Shown: positions 12,901 to 25,551, counted from the first letter of the stretch. The stretch: DNA of 64,000 nucleotides from Narthecium ossifragum (GCA_963920575.1 OY986972.1:23298672-23362671), one strand, 5' to 3'. The notes: generated by a model from the letters alone, not told the origin. Program-made: numbers and translations.

Positions 12901-13894
12901 TTCATGTTTAGTAATTGTCAGAAACAAGAAAAAGGCAAGCACCTTTACTTTATGAAGGGGGATCTTTCCAAAAGCTTTGACAATGATATTGAGATAGTTT
13001 AATTATGCAATCTGAATCTAAATTTGCATGTGGCAATAGTAACCTCTCTGTAATTTTAAATGACCACTATTGTAATGTAGTATAGTTGGAAGGTATTTTA
13101 ACTTTTATTGAGGGAAAAAGCAATGTAGCATGAACATGGATATGATAGTTGCATGATGCTGATGTGGATTTATGGTAAACACGGAAGATAATTGCTACAT
13201 AGTAGTAAAGCGAGTAACGGAAGTACAATTATCAATCACAATGTGACAGGAAATCCTAGTCACATGTATCATAGGGTAGTCGAAAGCTGGCTGAGGATGG
13301 TATCTCACATTAGTGATGAAGGTTCAAAGTGGTGGATCTTGAAACGTAAGGGATTGATATAGAAATTACCATGGGAAAAAAAACAAATGATGAAGTAAAA
13401 CTTGTTATGGGAATCTGTGTACAGCCAGAAGAGTTGGATCCTTGTAACTGCTGCTTTTCTCATGAATTCTTCTAAGTGTCTGTAACTTCATGGAAAGCTA
13501 AGCACCCTGTATGACCTTCATTTTGTAAATATCAGAATCTACTCTCATTTCTAGTTACTCCTTGGCTCTTACATTCTTTTGATGTGTTCAGATTCTAAAC
13601 GACATAACTGGAAATTTAGATGCAAAAAAAGCATGCAATGGGGCGATGAAACTCCACAGGAAATATCTAAAAAAGGTAAGAAACTGCTGTGCTTCTTGTA
13701 ACTTTTTGTTGCGGCACTTTATAGATTTAACTGAAACCTTTTTTTTTGTTATGTTCACCTTAAGATTCTATAGATTATCTCTTATACCTATGTTGCCAGT
13801 TTCTATTCCTTTCACTTGACTGTCTTTGACTAAAAATGCCTGATTAACATTCTTGGAATTTTTCAAACTACATTTGCAGGCCAAGAAGCCATAA
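6971..13894 (+). CDS. TBC (Rab-GAP) domain protein, GYP7/TBC1D15-like, 11 exons
   Basis: GTPase-activating protein for Rab-type small GTPases in membrane traffic. Exons: 6971-7060, 8076-8171, 8701-8804, 9011-9300, 10059-10181, 10456-10544, 11181-11286, 11782-11879, 12575-12835, 13592-13675, 13880-13894. They join to 1356 nt (451 aa) with consistent phases and GT-AG borders. The start MWRDSGEPADSFY is the first ATG in frame with a conserved N-terminus. The TBC domain runs from about residue 63 (GVHPTIRGEVWEFLLG) to about 360. Both catalytic fingers are present: the arginine finger in IGLDVVR (Arg199) and the glutamine finger in YCQGM (Gln234). Residues 100-185 form an acidic spacer between the N-terminal helices and the core, as in GYP7-like GAPs. 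The protein ends AKKP in an 11th exon of only five codons. Intron 4 carries a LINE tail and a duplicated acceptor; the 3' flank carries a hairpin insertion. Confidence 0.93.
9758..9891 (-). mobile_element. LINE 3' tail inside TBC intron 4
   Basis: On the minus strand this ends in AACTCTTCAAAAAAAAAA, the poly(A)-like terminus of the LINE tails found elsewhere here. The preceding sequence resembles the end of the LINE RNase H region. It is antisense to the host gene. Confidence 0.55.
9892..10058 (+). repeat. Tandem duplication of the 3' end of TBC intron 4
   Basis: Units 9892-9975 (84 bp) and 9976-10058 (83 bp) are near-identical, from ATTACAGGATG to TTTATGATCTAG. Both end in the same acceptor context TGATCTAG; only the second abuts the exon. 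The intron therefore has a decoy 3' splice site at 9975. Confidence 0.75.
12243..12277 (+). repeat. Hexanucleotide microsatellite (CTTCTG)n
   Basis: Five consecutive CTTCTG-type units in intron 8 of the TBC gene. Confidence 0.8.
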
Positions 13895-14033
13895 TTGCTA
13901 AACGAAAACAGCTTCAACAGCTGGGTGCAATATTTAATTGCTCAAAATGGTCGAGAACCGCATGTGTTCATAGCCATCAGACGAGAGCATAAAGAATATT
14001 CTCCTCAAAGCAAGTTCCAAATATCCATGCCTC

Positions 14034-14645
14034 ATTGTGCACTGTTGTTGTACTCATTTTATATTAATAAGCTCACGGGAATTCATTATTGTAACATTAT
14101 CATTGACTACGATCGGAACAATACGTACCACTGGGGAGAAAAATACAAGAAGCCTCAAGCTCATTGTGAACTGTTGTACTCATTTTATACAAATAAGCTC
14201 ATGGGAATTCATTATGAGTACTGATATGTATAAGCTGACGTGGCATGTACATTACACATGTCTGAATTATTCTTTCATGTAGTCCATCGGTAGTAGTCTA
14301 CTAATGGATTAGATCAATGAATCGATATCTCACTACCGATTGAATTATTCATCTAGTCTATCGGTACCGATGGACTCTATCAACCATTGGTATCTCACTA
14401 CCGGTATAATACAATCGATAGTGAGCTACGGATTCATTGATCTAGTTCATTGATAGATCACTACCGATGAACTAGATGAAAGAATTGGTAGTGGACTATC
14501 GATTCGATGGCATGTGCATTACACCTATCCATATACACACAAAATATTATTCATTCATTGTTGTAACATTATCATTGACTACGATGGGAATGATATTGTA
14601 CCACTGAACCCAAAAAAATACAAGAAGCTTCAAGCTTCCTTCAAT
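14034..14645. repeat. Tandem duplication with hairpin (foldback) insertion, 3' flank of TBC gene
   Basis: A ~128-bp unit (14034-14160) recurs as two separated halves, 14161-14215 and about 14556-14645. The material between them (about 14216-14550) folds on itself. ATTCTTTCATGTAGTCCATCGG at the left pairs with CCGATGAACTAGATGAAAGAAT near the right, and ATCAATGAATC blocks also pair. The insertion thus looks like a foldback MITE that landed in the second copy of a duplicated 3'-UTR segment. Confidence 0.6.
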
Positions 14646-15154
14646 TTGTAGGAGCCATTCGTCTTTCTTGTTTCGACAAGCTTTGTATTTGTGCTCTATG
14701 TTTCAGCATTGTAAACAGCTCCAATAATTGTGTTCAATTTATTCGGCTCTTGTAACTCACTGTTGGCATAGTCTCCTCTCTTAAGACTATAAACAGTACG
14801 TTTTTGATTGCATGGGTTTCCATCCTAACTCTAACCAAATTATCTGACCTTGTTCTTCCATATTCGGGATTCATGGTTGAGTTATTGGATCATCAGAACA
14901 TTGGAGTAATTGTTAATTTGTGTTCATTGAGTTTTCATCGAACACAAAGGCCATCAAAAGCCATAGGTAGCTATGGCCTGTGGGTCTCCTCTCGTCTCTA
15001 TGGAAATATTCAAGAATAGTGGCACTTTAATAAACAAGAAAAACAATTAAGTCTAGGTTCATTGCTTGATATATCCCTGCCTTTCCCAATAAATTCATGA
15101 CTTAATTGCACAACTATTGGTACATACTGGTATACTACCATAGCACCATCCAAG
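14646..15154. other. Intergenic DNA downstream of the TBC gene
   Basis: AATAAA at 15088-15093 may serve as a distal poly(A) signal. No gene recognised. Confidence 0.4.
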
Positions 15155-15625
15155 ACTCTCGCTATTGTTTTAGCGGCGGGTCAAAAACCTTTTAACGGCG
15201 GACCAATGACGGCGGTTATTGCTTTAGCGGCGATTAATTTTCCCGGACGCCGCTAGAAGGTTTATGTTTTTGTTTTTTTTCCCCTTCTGATTTCTAGTGC
15301 TGAAGAACGGAGAAACCCTCTTTTTTTTTTTTTTGTCCATTTCTCTCCAAACATAAGAATCAGCACCCTTGATGCATTGCTACCGATTTATTCCTGTTTA
15401 AAACTGTTATTAGTTTCGTCTGGTGAGAAATAAATCAAAAAAAAAATGGGTTTCTTTATTATTCAGCACTTGAAATCAAGGGAGGGAAAGAAACAAAAGA
15501 TGACCTTTAGCGGCGATACCACCGGCGGCCAGGAACCATTTCGTCGCTAAAACAATAGCTACCATAGCGGCAGGCATTCGGCCGCCGTTAAAACTATTTC
15601 TCTCGCCGCTAAATATAGTGACTCT
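15155..15625. mobile_element. CACTA-like non-autonomous element, TTTAGCGGCG subterminal repeats
   Basis: The element spans 15160-15620 (461 bp). The left end reads CGCTATTGTTTTAGCGGCG; the right end read inward is CACTATATTTAGCGGCG. The direct repeat ACTCT flanks both ends (15155-15159, 15621-15625). The motif TTTAGCGGCG and variants recur in both orientations near both ends, typical of CACTA subterminal repeats. It contains no transposase. A 5-bp flanking repeat is longer than the usual 3-bp CACTA TSD, so superfamily assignment is tentative. Confidence 0.6.
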
Positions 15626-15844
15626 TGTATCGTATATCAATAGTTTCCCTGTTTTTATGTGTATCAATAGTTTTCCCTCAAGAAAAAAAATGTGTATAAA
15701 TGGTTAAAATCCATTTATGAAAGAAAAGGTCAATCAATGGACATGAGAACTAGCTTCAAACCATCTAATCTCGTCAGAATCATTCTAAAACTATTTTTGT
15801 TGGCTTTTTCAAATCTTATAGTTTATTGGACCCATTTTTCTTTC

Positions 15845-16860
15845 CTTTTTTTTGATTAGTTGAGCTGAGGGCTAAAAGAGCAAATGAAAACAAAGGAGAA
15901 AAACCAAAACCAAAACCCAGCCACTTCACATCTAGGTCACCACAGGGTTTCCCTAGGTAGCAGCCGCCAAAACGTCCGCGACGGAGTTGAACTCGCACGG
16001 AATATAAACAAAAGAAAGGGAGGAGAATTGGGATGCTACTCTCCAGATAAAAAGGAGAAGTCCATAGAGCTCATACGGCCGGGCCATATGTCCCGAAACG
16101 AAGCCGATCCCCAACAGCGAATCAGACTCTAGTACTACTTTCCGGATCCCCTGCGCTTTGCTTCCCCGAACCCCTCAAGCATAGCAAGGATCTCCGCTTC
16201 GACAACGGAGCCAACCTGGCGCAAGGTAAACGTGAACCTCTCTATGGGAGAGACAACCAGGTTTCTCAATGGGAGAAAACAAAAACCCTAATTCTCATTC
16301 ATCAAAAACTGTCTCTTACAAACCCTAAGTCCTCCTTTTATATGTTTAAGGAGAGACCAAACCAACTTATACATGGACTCTGATATGAATTAACATAATC
16401 CAAGTAACAAAACCCGAAATTCAAATAGGAAAAAACCGACTAGAAATAGGAAATTTGTTAAAAATGAAAAGACCGATAAAACCGCCTAAAAAGGAAAGTT
16501 TTTCACTAAAATGAGATTTTAAACCAAAGGAAAATGAATCTGGAGATTCGGAGGTTAAGGTCATGGAGAGATCTTAGATCTCCGATGAATCATGACGGGC
16601 TCGTTGAGCCGGTCGTTTCGACTGGTCGCACGCCCCGATCGGACGTCGTGGTCGAAAGTTATGCCCATCCGACGGTCGGGGTCGTACAGAGATCTGAGTC
16701 AGACGGATGGAGTCCGAACACGTCCGGATCGCCTAGGGAGCTGCTCCGGATCGGACTCGGCCAGGTCTGGGCTTGGTCCTGCATCACAACCTCGTTTCTC
16801 GCAGCTCAGTACCAAGTCGGTGAAGCGCCATCCGGTGAAGACCCATTTTTCTTTTACTAT
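15845..16860 (-). mobile_element. LINE RNase H/3' tail, split by a solo LTR
   Basis: On the minus strand 15845-16211 encodes a decayed RNase H-like tail and ends at a T-rich (poly-A in sense) boundary near 15850. The sequence resumes after the solo LTR at 16792, shown by the shared CAACC target site. Confidence 0.5.
16217..16786 (-). mobile_element. Solo LTR, family A, copy 1
   Basis: A 570-bp LTR with inverted termini (minus strand starts TGATGCAGGACCAAG, ends CTTGCGCCA). It is flanked by a perfect 5-bp TSD, CAACC at 16212-16216 and 16787-16791. It aligns along its whole length with copies at 35160 and 39460. No internal retrotransposon sequence is adjacent. Confidence 0.88.
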
Positions 16861-17375
16861 GAGTTATTTGTCAAAAAAATTATGTTTGTTGAATGGAGAA
16901 ATTTAGATACCCTGATTCTGATAAGAGCACTGCAATTTTACAATAGAGCAGAACGATCACAATTTAACTAAGAAGCAACTCAGAATGGAATTTTTTTGTT
17001 TCACATTAATTTGATAAACAAGAATCACGCCGTATTTTATCGTAAATCCTTATGCTAGTTGCTTATATGGCCTCTATAAAAAGGCAATTCTGCAACTGAA
17101 GAACAAGTAATATCATGACTCCAAAAACATACAAATATATGAAACTGCTTGTAATCGTCTCCTTACAAATATTACAAGACAATATTATTAGAACCTCCAT
17201 CCACATCATCCTATATATATAACAACACAAGCACTTGAAAGCCTTTCTCTTGAAGTACAGATTCATATAGGAAACAGGTACACATATCCTCATGAATACC
17301 TGAATCATTTCAATGTCAGCATCAAACCTCTTCTTTCCAGACAGTATGCAGCTGTTAGAGCTTCTTCTACAGCAA

Positions 17376-17410
<35 letters not shown>

Positions 17411-17638
17411 ATATACCTTTCTTTATCTGCAACCTTGAGACTTTGGAGACTTATACTGATCAAAGTGAGTTCAAATTGCTAGCTAGGGTAGATTTGGATT
17501 AAGCACTATCATCAAACTACAAACAAAAAAAATTTCAATCCAAAAGAAAGCTCCCCTATAATGTTCCTCACATTGTAAGCCTAACAGCTGATAAGAAATT
17601 GGTCTCACCATGCATTTGATCTATATATATAGTCATCA
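16861..17638. other. Intergenic DNA with (AT)n microsatellite
   Basis: An (AT)n run covers about 17376-17415. Otherwise AT-rich, containing the 3' flank of the COBRA-like gene; no gene recognised. Confidence 0.5.
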
Positions 17639-19991
17639 TCAGCAGATGTTGTCCATTATCAACACAAAGGCCATGACAGTGGCCAAAACCATAGTTAGAA
17701 GAAGGCTAACACTTGACCGGTGTCCGTCTCCTCTCGGTATGTCGTCCGGCAGGGCGCACTCCTCGCCGTTGAAGTACACTCTCGACGGAAAGCCATCGCC
17801 ACGCTGAATGTCTATACCCGGTGTCAACTTCTTGGTGAAGGAGATAACCGACTGCTGCTTTCCGGGCACTCTTGGATCGGCTTTCGGGTCCTTCCCGTCC
17901 GTCTCCGGCATCAAGTAGTCGATCCCCGGCAATCCTCGGAAGAATATAGTGTCGTTGTGCTCGCCGATCTTCGTGCCATTGAAGGAGTACACCTTCTCAA
18001 AGCCTTGAGAAGCTCGGTCCATCCTGATCGCCGCGAACCAGTCCTTGAAGGTGTATTCTTCCCAGTTGAACAGTGTGATCCTTGCAGTCCATCCGTTGCG
18101 GTAATCCGAGAAGATGTGCCAATTGATGCTAACTCCACAGTAGTCGCCGCAAGGTAGAGGATTCGGGACTTGCCGGTGCTTGATCTTGGCCCAGGCCTTG
18201 GCTTTCACGGTCCTGTTTTCGAAAGGGATGAGTAGAGCCTCCGATGGAAGTAGCAACGGCGAGGCATCGGCATCGCAGGCGACGTCGTCAGGGCAACCAC
18301 AGGCGCAAGTGCTGCATGGCATGACCGAATCATTGTAGAACGCCGAGAAGGAGACGCAGCAGCGAGAGCTCCTTAGCTTCGGCCGGGTAATGTTGCAGAC
18401 CACTTGCCAACTAGCGACTGCGTAGGTGTGTGACATCAGGCCGCTCGGGTCCGGGAACTCCGCCGGGCTGACTCGGATCGGAGGACCGCAGACGTAGTCC
18501 GGATTCAGCTGGCCATTGATTTTCCAGTTCTGAGGAGGATAAAGAGCTGTCCGGTTCAAGTCCGGCGGAAGCTTGTAAACTTGGAGCTGGAAGATGGCAG
18601 TAGACATGTTGGAGCTCATCGTCGGCGGCAAGAGCGTGCCATTCTTGCAGCAGAACGGAATCCTTCCGATGGCATTATCCTCGGCTCGTTCAGGAGGGAG
18701 GTCGACGATGATGGGCTTCTTATCACAGTTCATGACCGGAGCAAAGTCGAAGTTCCTGTAGTAGTTGCCGGCCTCGCCGTAGATGCAGCCGGAGGAATCC
18801 TTCTTGAAGGTGTATGCGCCTTTCATGGAGTAGATGAACTCGCCGCGCTTCCACTCCCAGGTGAGGTTCCAGTTGTCCAGGCGGCCGAGGGGGCTGGTGT
18901 TGTCGATGGTGACCTGCGCCAGGTAGTTGTTCTCGTAGGCCTGTAGGATGTCGTAGGCGATGGAGAGGTCGCCTGTCTGGCGAGGGATGAACATGCCGTC
19001 CTTCGTCTTCTTCAACTTGAATTTGGGGTCTTTCACGCAGCATACATACATGGTACTTGTCCCTATAATGTCATGAATTTTCACACGTCAATATTAAATT
19101 TAAAAAGTAAACTGAAGTCATAAGTCCAACTCTCAGCTTTTGTTATGAGAAAATGATCTACGTACATGATCACGTGGTCATGTACACTGCACCTCCACTT
19201 CTTCATTAGACCGATTGAGTCAGCTAATCCATTATGTTCTACCGATAGATTAGCTGACTCTAGATGATTAATATATTCAATCAGTATATGTCTATCGATT
19301 GAGTCACCTAATTCATCGGTAAACACAACCTATGAGGTACATGCATAAATGTACCCAATGGCAACCCTTTGTTACGATGCCATATACACCAGAGCTTCTT
19401 TTCTATATGACTGAGTTTCAAGTGATTTGGTTTACCTTGTTTTGTAGGCTTAGGACAGTTGAACCCCTCATTAACCAACTTGAGGTCCTTCGGCATTGGA
19501 ACCCCCGGTGGCTTCACCCCAAATTGCGTGCCGGAGATGTCGAGCTTCACCTGAATCTGGTCCATGTCTCCTGCAGTGTCGATCGAATTCAGCAGGTCTG
19601 TCTGCGGGAACCCAGCCAAAGTGGTGCCGTTGCCGACGTGAGCTGGAAAGTCCGTCCCGTCCATGATCACCGCGCCGCCGGCCGACACCAGTATCTCATC
19701 ATGCTGAAAGCCGATGTAGATCTTCCAGTTCTTGAGGTCGGTCGTCATGGTGTTGAGCACGGTGGCGGTCGACTTGAAGGCGTACGATTGCGCGGAGGCG
19801 TTCTTGACGTGGGGGAACTCCATCTTGCGCGAGATGAAAGTATAGGAGAGGAAGACGCCGTCGCAGTTGTCGATGGCAGGCGGCGGAGCCGCCGGCGTGT
19901 CGTCATAATCCTGCGCGAGGACCACCCCGGCGGCCGCGAAGGCCGCTGCAAAGACCAAGAAGAGGAGGGTTCTTGAGATTGGCATTAACAT
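17639..19991 (-). CDS. COBRA-like protein (COBL7/COBL10 clade), GPI-anchored
   Basis: COBRA-like proteins sit on the outer face of the plasma membrane or in the wall and guide cellulose deposition. Two exons, 19991-19436 and 19062-17639, join to 1980 nt (659 aa). The codon split at G186 reads through cleanly, and the 373-bp intron is GT-AG. The first 26 residues are a signal peptide (hydrophobic LLFLVFAAAFAAAGVVLA). An N-terminal extra domain of about 200 residues marks the longer COBL7/10 clade. The COBRA domain follows, with PFCC at about 323-326 and the CCVS hallmark at about 420-423 before a Cys-rich segment. Several NxS/T glycosylation sites are present. The last 20 residues form a hydrophobic GPI-attachment tail. 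GC-rich exons contrast with the AT-rich intron. A second start two codons in (MPIS) is possible. Confidence 0.93.
19140..19335. repeat. Foldback repeat in COBRA-like intron
   Basis: GAGTCAGCTAATC at about 19217 pairs with GATTAGCTGACTC at about 19250, and CATGATCACGTGGTCATG is a near-perfect palindrome. Phrases such as CATGTACA, ACCGATAGA and ATCGGTAA are shared with the hairpin at 14.2-14.5 kb, suggesting one foldback family. Confidence 0.5.
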
Positions 19992-20034
19992 TGGCTCTTT
20001 TGTGGGAGAGAGAGATCAATGTGTGTGTGTGTGT

Positions 20035-20041
20035 TATATAT
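20035..20041 (-). promoter_or_regulatory. TATA box of the COBRA-like gene
   Basis: TATATA about 44 bp upstream of the ATG at 19991, next to a (GT)n run. The leader would be very short. Confidence 0.5.
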
Positions 20042-21035
20042 GGATGGATCTCTCTTCCTCTCTTCTTGATCTTTGGAGAGGTGTGGGGGTGGTCTCTAAG
20101 AGGGAGGAGGGAAAGGGGGCATTGGTTTTGTGGGAATTGGGAGTTCCAATGATGTGGTTGTGCTAAGTTTTTGTTATAAGGTGGTTTGAATTGGGAGAGA
20201 GAGAAATTAGAGGGAAGGAGAAGACCGGGTCAACAAGGTTTGGTAGCCAATGAAGCTGCAACGGGTTTGGCGGGAGGGCAACGATCGCTTGCTAGTCTCT
20301 CTCTATTGATCAGGTTTTAGGCTCCATTTTGATCATAAAATCAGATATGATACGATCAATTCTTTGCTATTGGTATGAATAGAATTAGGATGAAGTGGTC
20401 TAGAACTTTATGGAATTGGGCAGGTTTTTTTTTTTTTTTTTTCTATGACAGAATCTTGATAGATTTTTCCGTAGAACAGTTTGCAAATGAATCATATAAG
20501 CTAAAGATGTAAAGATGGAGAGACCAAATTTGGGCACTAGGAACTTTAGATTTCAGCATTAGTTACATTGCTCAATTGAGCAGAATTTGAACTAGTTTGA
20601 GTGCATTTTGCTGGAAAGAGGCTATTATCGAGCAAAGGAGACCTGCATTAGGAGTTAAAGGCCAACTCATTCCTGAATGCATGCATCACTGCTGATCTTT
20701 GTAAAGTTTTCTAAGTTTTCTAAACCAAAACAAAAGAAATTTTGAATGAGCTAAATTTGCTATTTTCTGCAACATGTGTCTATATTTACAAATTTCCATG
20801 TCATCAAAGGATGTCCATGATTTTCTCCCAGATCACAATTTACGGATCCTTTCATTACAACGCAGTCAACTGCATGGGCATCATCTCACTTCTTCCCTGC
20901 AGTCAAACATCATCCCATTCCCTGCTTAAAAAGGGTGGATTTGTACCTAAAGGAGTTCATGGTAAGGTCGCAAACATGTCACCTAACAAAGTTTTGCAAG
21001 TTACACTTGAGCATTATAGGGGTGTTTATATGGGT
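20042..21035. other. COBRA-like upstream region and DDRGK1 3' flank
   Basis: GA/CT-rich promoter-proximal sequence, a poly(T) run near 20428-20443 and AT-rich DNA. The 127-codon frame at 20742-21125 partly overlaps the DDRGK1 last exon antisense and is a chance frame. Confidence 0.5.
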
Positions 21036-24000
21036 TCAGGAAACAGCAATCCCCTCCACATCTTGTTCACTGTCAAACTGTGCTTTAGGCTCCAAGTCGA
21101 TGAATTGGTTAGATTTACTGGCTAGATGTGAAATGTTAACCCTCCCTTCGCGTTTAATGTAATCTGCAACAGCCTTCATTTCCTCAGTTGAGATGTATAT
21201 GTATTTCCCACGATCATCCATGACACCAGACAGTCTTCCTGTATGTAGGAAAATTTATGAGAGCAGTGAAGAGCTAGGGTGGTGCTACCAGTATAGTTAG
21301 CGTGGATGAAACGGTTTTCCGCTATATAAATCAAAATAATCGAATAAGCCCCAAACATCAAATCAGAAAGTGCAGGGACGATATAACTCGGCTAGGTGAT
21401 CAAACTTATGGCAACTGACTCATTACGAGTTGGAAACACGAACCACTAATAGTGGGAGCAAACAACCTTCAGGAAAACCATAATGATCAGGGAACACAGG
21501 GAAAAGGTGTAATCTAAGGGGCTCAGGTAGGAACCCAGAAAAACAAATGAATGGAGCTTGTGCAAGGTGCCTTGTATTATGGGGTAAAGAATTCAAAAGT
21601 AACAATGACAGCAAAATTTGATACCAGTGCCCTCCAATGCTGTTATGCGGTTGATGCAATCCTGCAAAACCGCCAGATACTTTTAAGATGAGTGAAAAGG
21701 CATCAACCCGCTAACAAAAAAGATAAATAATCCAAGACATCTGATGATATTAAATCAGCATATTCTTAAACAGGAACAGAGGACAGTATCTAGCATGGTC
21801 ACAATGATAATTGGTCATATGAAGAGGTTTTGTACATATTGAAAAGCTCTCAGACAAAACCAAGATTAAAAACTTCTAGAGACCAATAAGGATTTTCTTC
21901 TGTGGCTACAAATAATACCTGAGTCCGAAGCTTGAATTCTGCAGCAAGCTCTTCTAATGGAACACATTTCTGTTTCTGCATGAAAAGAAATAAGCATTAT
22001 CCATAATGCACTTCTTTCATAACAGCAAAATCAGTCATCAAAATCTCATTTGATACATCCTACTAAAAATTTGTCCATCAAATACGGAGTCCAGATAATT
22101 GTCAAAGACATCACAGGCACAAGCAGATAAACATATCAGCTCACTAAAACTAAACATATATACCCCACATGCAGATCCCAGATAATTCATGGTGCATAAA
22201 CTAGAAACTTATTAGTATTTTCAACCATAAGGCAGCACTATAGCACACGTAGCAGCCTTCTACGATGTGTGTCATTTCCACTCATCCAATGGATGATAAA
22301 AATTCAAACTATCTAGATGTTCTTGGTGTACCTATTACAAGGTCTCTTTATCCGATGGCCAGTCCACGAAAGCTATATATTACCTAGCAGTATAATTCTT
22401 TGCCAGTAGTGCTCACATGATCAAGCAATTATTCCTTAAGGTAATGAAACCTGAACTAGCAAAATATGTGGTGAAGAGATAGTATAAAGATACATAGAAA
22501 CCTGGAGAAAGAAGGCCAAAAATAAAGAAAAGCTACTTTTCAGTTATAAATCTCCCATCCTTGGACTTGTTGCTTAGACCAGAAGTACAACCCTGGTTGG
22601 TCTGAATTGAGAAGCAAACTACTGACGAGGAAACTTTTCCTGTGACACCGGTAAATATACAACATAAATTTGTCTTAAACATCCTCATCTTCCTTGGGGG
22701 CCCGACAAAACTAATGAAATAATTTTCTTTCCATACACTATAAGGTTGTCCTATAATTGTATCAATGCCATTATTCACTTTGTTTATAACATAAAACACT
22801 ATCCAATCATAAAAGTAGAGTGTCACATAAATACTAGCGGCTAGGATTACTATTTTCATCTTAAAGCTGCCACAAGTACAAAACCAAACCACCCTTTCAG
22901 GCCTCCTTTAATATGAAGTGTTTATAAGGGGAGAGGTGACACATCAATCAAAAGTGACCGACTTTCCATTAAAAAGGTGAAAGATCAACCTTAATGTATT
23001 CGACAAATTCAGAAACCAAGCCTTGACTTCCCTCTTGCAATTCATTCTCTGTTGTACCTTCAGCATCGACAGAAAATTCTCCTTTCCATTTGTCAAAATC
23101 CAGAGCAGCAGCTTCCTCCTCCTTGGCTTTCCGAGCTATAGCTTCCTCTTCCTAATGAATTAAGTTAACACATTATTTTGCCAGTTTTAAACAACTTTGA
23201 AAATCAGCTTGATTGAAGAAAACACAAACCATCAAACGCTCTTGTGCTTCACGCTCGTCATCCTTCCTCCTCCTCATCTCTGCATAGTGATCTTGCTTTG
23301 TCATCCGATGTTCACGTGCTGCTTCCTCAGCCTATACAGAGATATCAATCTCGTGATTTTGTTGCTTAAACTTCATCTTAGAAGAATATTGGTGCATTAC
23401 TATAATTCAGAAGATTTAACCTGCCGCTGGGCTTCACGTTCCTGCTTCTTCTTTTCCTTTTTGCTAGACGCTTTAGCAACATACTCATCTTCCTGAACTT
23501 CCTCATCACTTTCAACAAGAGCCTCTGCATTTTCAATTTAAATATGAGAAAAATACCTTCCAAGTTAGAATGGAAGCAGCATCAGATTCAGGATACAGAA
23601 TAATCCACCCCAGTAATAGTCAGCATGACCAAAACACAAAAGAGTCACTCGAAATGCTTCTGCGAGCTCCGTGCCTATAACTGAGAGCGCCCTTGTACAT
23701 AACGGAAACTTAAGCTCCATGAACCAATATAATAGTCTTTTCGGCGCCAACAGAACTTTAAGATAACCAAGATAGTGCAAAACTACAAAAAGTAGCTTAG
23801 CAATGAATGTATCCACCGACCTGCCAGAATGCTAAAAATATATAGTGCCTAAAGCATTGCCTGTTTGTTGACTTTTTAAAAGTATCAGGGATGTGAAGAT
23901 TTGCCCAATTACTTGTCTTGTTCACACTGTATGAGGTTTCAATTCCCGTTTGTCATCACCACTTGAAATTCTATTGAAGAAGCATTATTCCTTAATCAGC

Positions 24001-25551
24001 AAAATTATGGAACATTCAATCTAAATGATGCTTACAGGCTCTCAAATAAGTTTCTATTCAAATACATTTGGTCGAAACTAACAGGATTTTTGGAGCAAGC
24101 TTCGTGATTGTGGATGCAAATAACAAAATGTTAATGTTTCAAAAGAAAATGTAGCAGATTCCTACTTAAGCGAAACAAAATAACCATGTGACATGGCATC
24201 TTGACGAGAATGTCGTATTAGACTACAGTTACTGGATATTATCAAGGAAGTGAAATAGATCAAAATGGAAGGATGTAACATATGTACCCTGAATGCTTGT
24301 TGAAGCGACAGATGTACTTGAAGCAGGTGGCCTCCTACGCATACGGCGAGTTGCAGTTTGACGAACAACTCTTTCTGCCTGGGGGGCCTGAATCTCACAA
24401 TTAAGAAATGAACTAAATTCAACAAACAATATTTTCCTGCATTGAAGAATACACTCTGGAAGTGGAAATGTCGTAAGACGAGAGAACCAAATTTTACACT
24501 TGCTGCCACAGAAGATGTACTCTGTATGAGGCCTCTACTTCCAATGCATGTACGGAAATGAATGTTCAATAATTAGAGAAATATTATTATCGGCCCCCTT
24601 TCTCAAGTATCAAGATAGACCTATGATGTCAGCTTTTCAAGTTTGTCCCCTATGTGATGTTCTCCTTAGACCAAAGTTCTTTTCTGCCATTTGATTAAAC
24701 CAATATTTCCTTCCCTCGAAGTGGAGTTATTCTTGCATGAACCTGAGCCATAAAAAAAATCTTTTTACGGATCTTACAAACTCCATCTTTTCAAAATTGG
24801 AATCCTAAATTTTGGTGTTTACTTCTAGCAATTTTCCAATCAGTTCCAAGATATAACCACTAGATTAATCACATTATAGTTCCAAAAGACTTTACACTGC
24901 AAGGTGCGTTTTACATTTCTTGCAAAACATGTTCCTCTAATCCTTTGACAGATAAACAATTATCTCGCAAGGATCCCAGTATTCCCCCACTAGGAAACAT
25001 ATATGTATATCTAATCGCCATTTTAGATTATAATCAAAACAGAAGATATCTCGGACGCTACTCATGGCCACCATCTGCGCAGGGAAACATAGAAAACTCA
25101 CAACGGATAAGTCTCGCAGAGGTTTATTCGATCCAAATCAAGAATGGTTGAACTCGTAGCAAGAACAAAAAGAACGAAGACAAGCTTCACGGATTTTTAC
25201 CGTATAAACAAAAAAGAATCAAACTCTCTAAATCAAATCCCTAATCCCATACTCGGCGAAATAGCAAGCTTTCCTCTTATTCTTATCTTGCTTCTTAATA
25301 CTTAAGATTAGCCTCTAGATAAGAAAATAGCGATTGGGAAAGGCGAGAATGAAAGGAAACAGATGAGCAAAGGTGACTCAAAATCGCCAAATAGAAACCC
25401 TACAAAGAAGAGAAAATGGGGATGCCATCACCTGTTGTTCTTCCTCTTGATGCTCGTGAGGAGATCGAGAGATCTGGCGGCGGCGCCACCATAGCAGCGG
25501 GAAGAGCGCCCCCACGAGCAGCATGCATAGGATGCCCACCAAGATCTCCAT
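21036..25551 (-). CDS. DDRGK domain-containing protein 1 (UFBP1), UFMylation factor
   Basis: DDRGK1 is an ER-membrane adaptor and substrate of the ubiquitin-like modifier UFM1; with UFL1 it acts in ER-phagy and ribosome-associated quality control. Exons: 25551-25432, 24387-24288, 23524-23421, 23331-23230, 23151-22990, 21975-21919, 21661-21625, 21238-21036. They join to 885 nt (294 aa) with consistent phases. Residues 4-22 form the N-terminal membrane anchor (LVGILCMLLVGALFPLLWW). An Arg-rich segment and a long charged coiled coil (about 75-170, KKEKKKQEREAQRQ) follow. The C-terminal PCI/winged-helix-like DDRGK domain has the name-giving motif at 235-239 in SGVMDDRGKYIYIS. Length fits the family (about 300). 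A TATATATA lies at 25596-25603, 45 bp upstream of the start. Confidence 0.95.
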
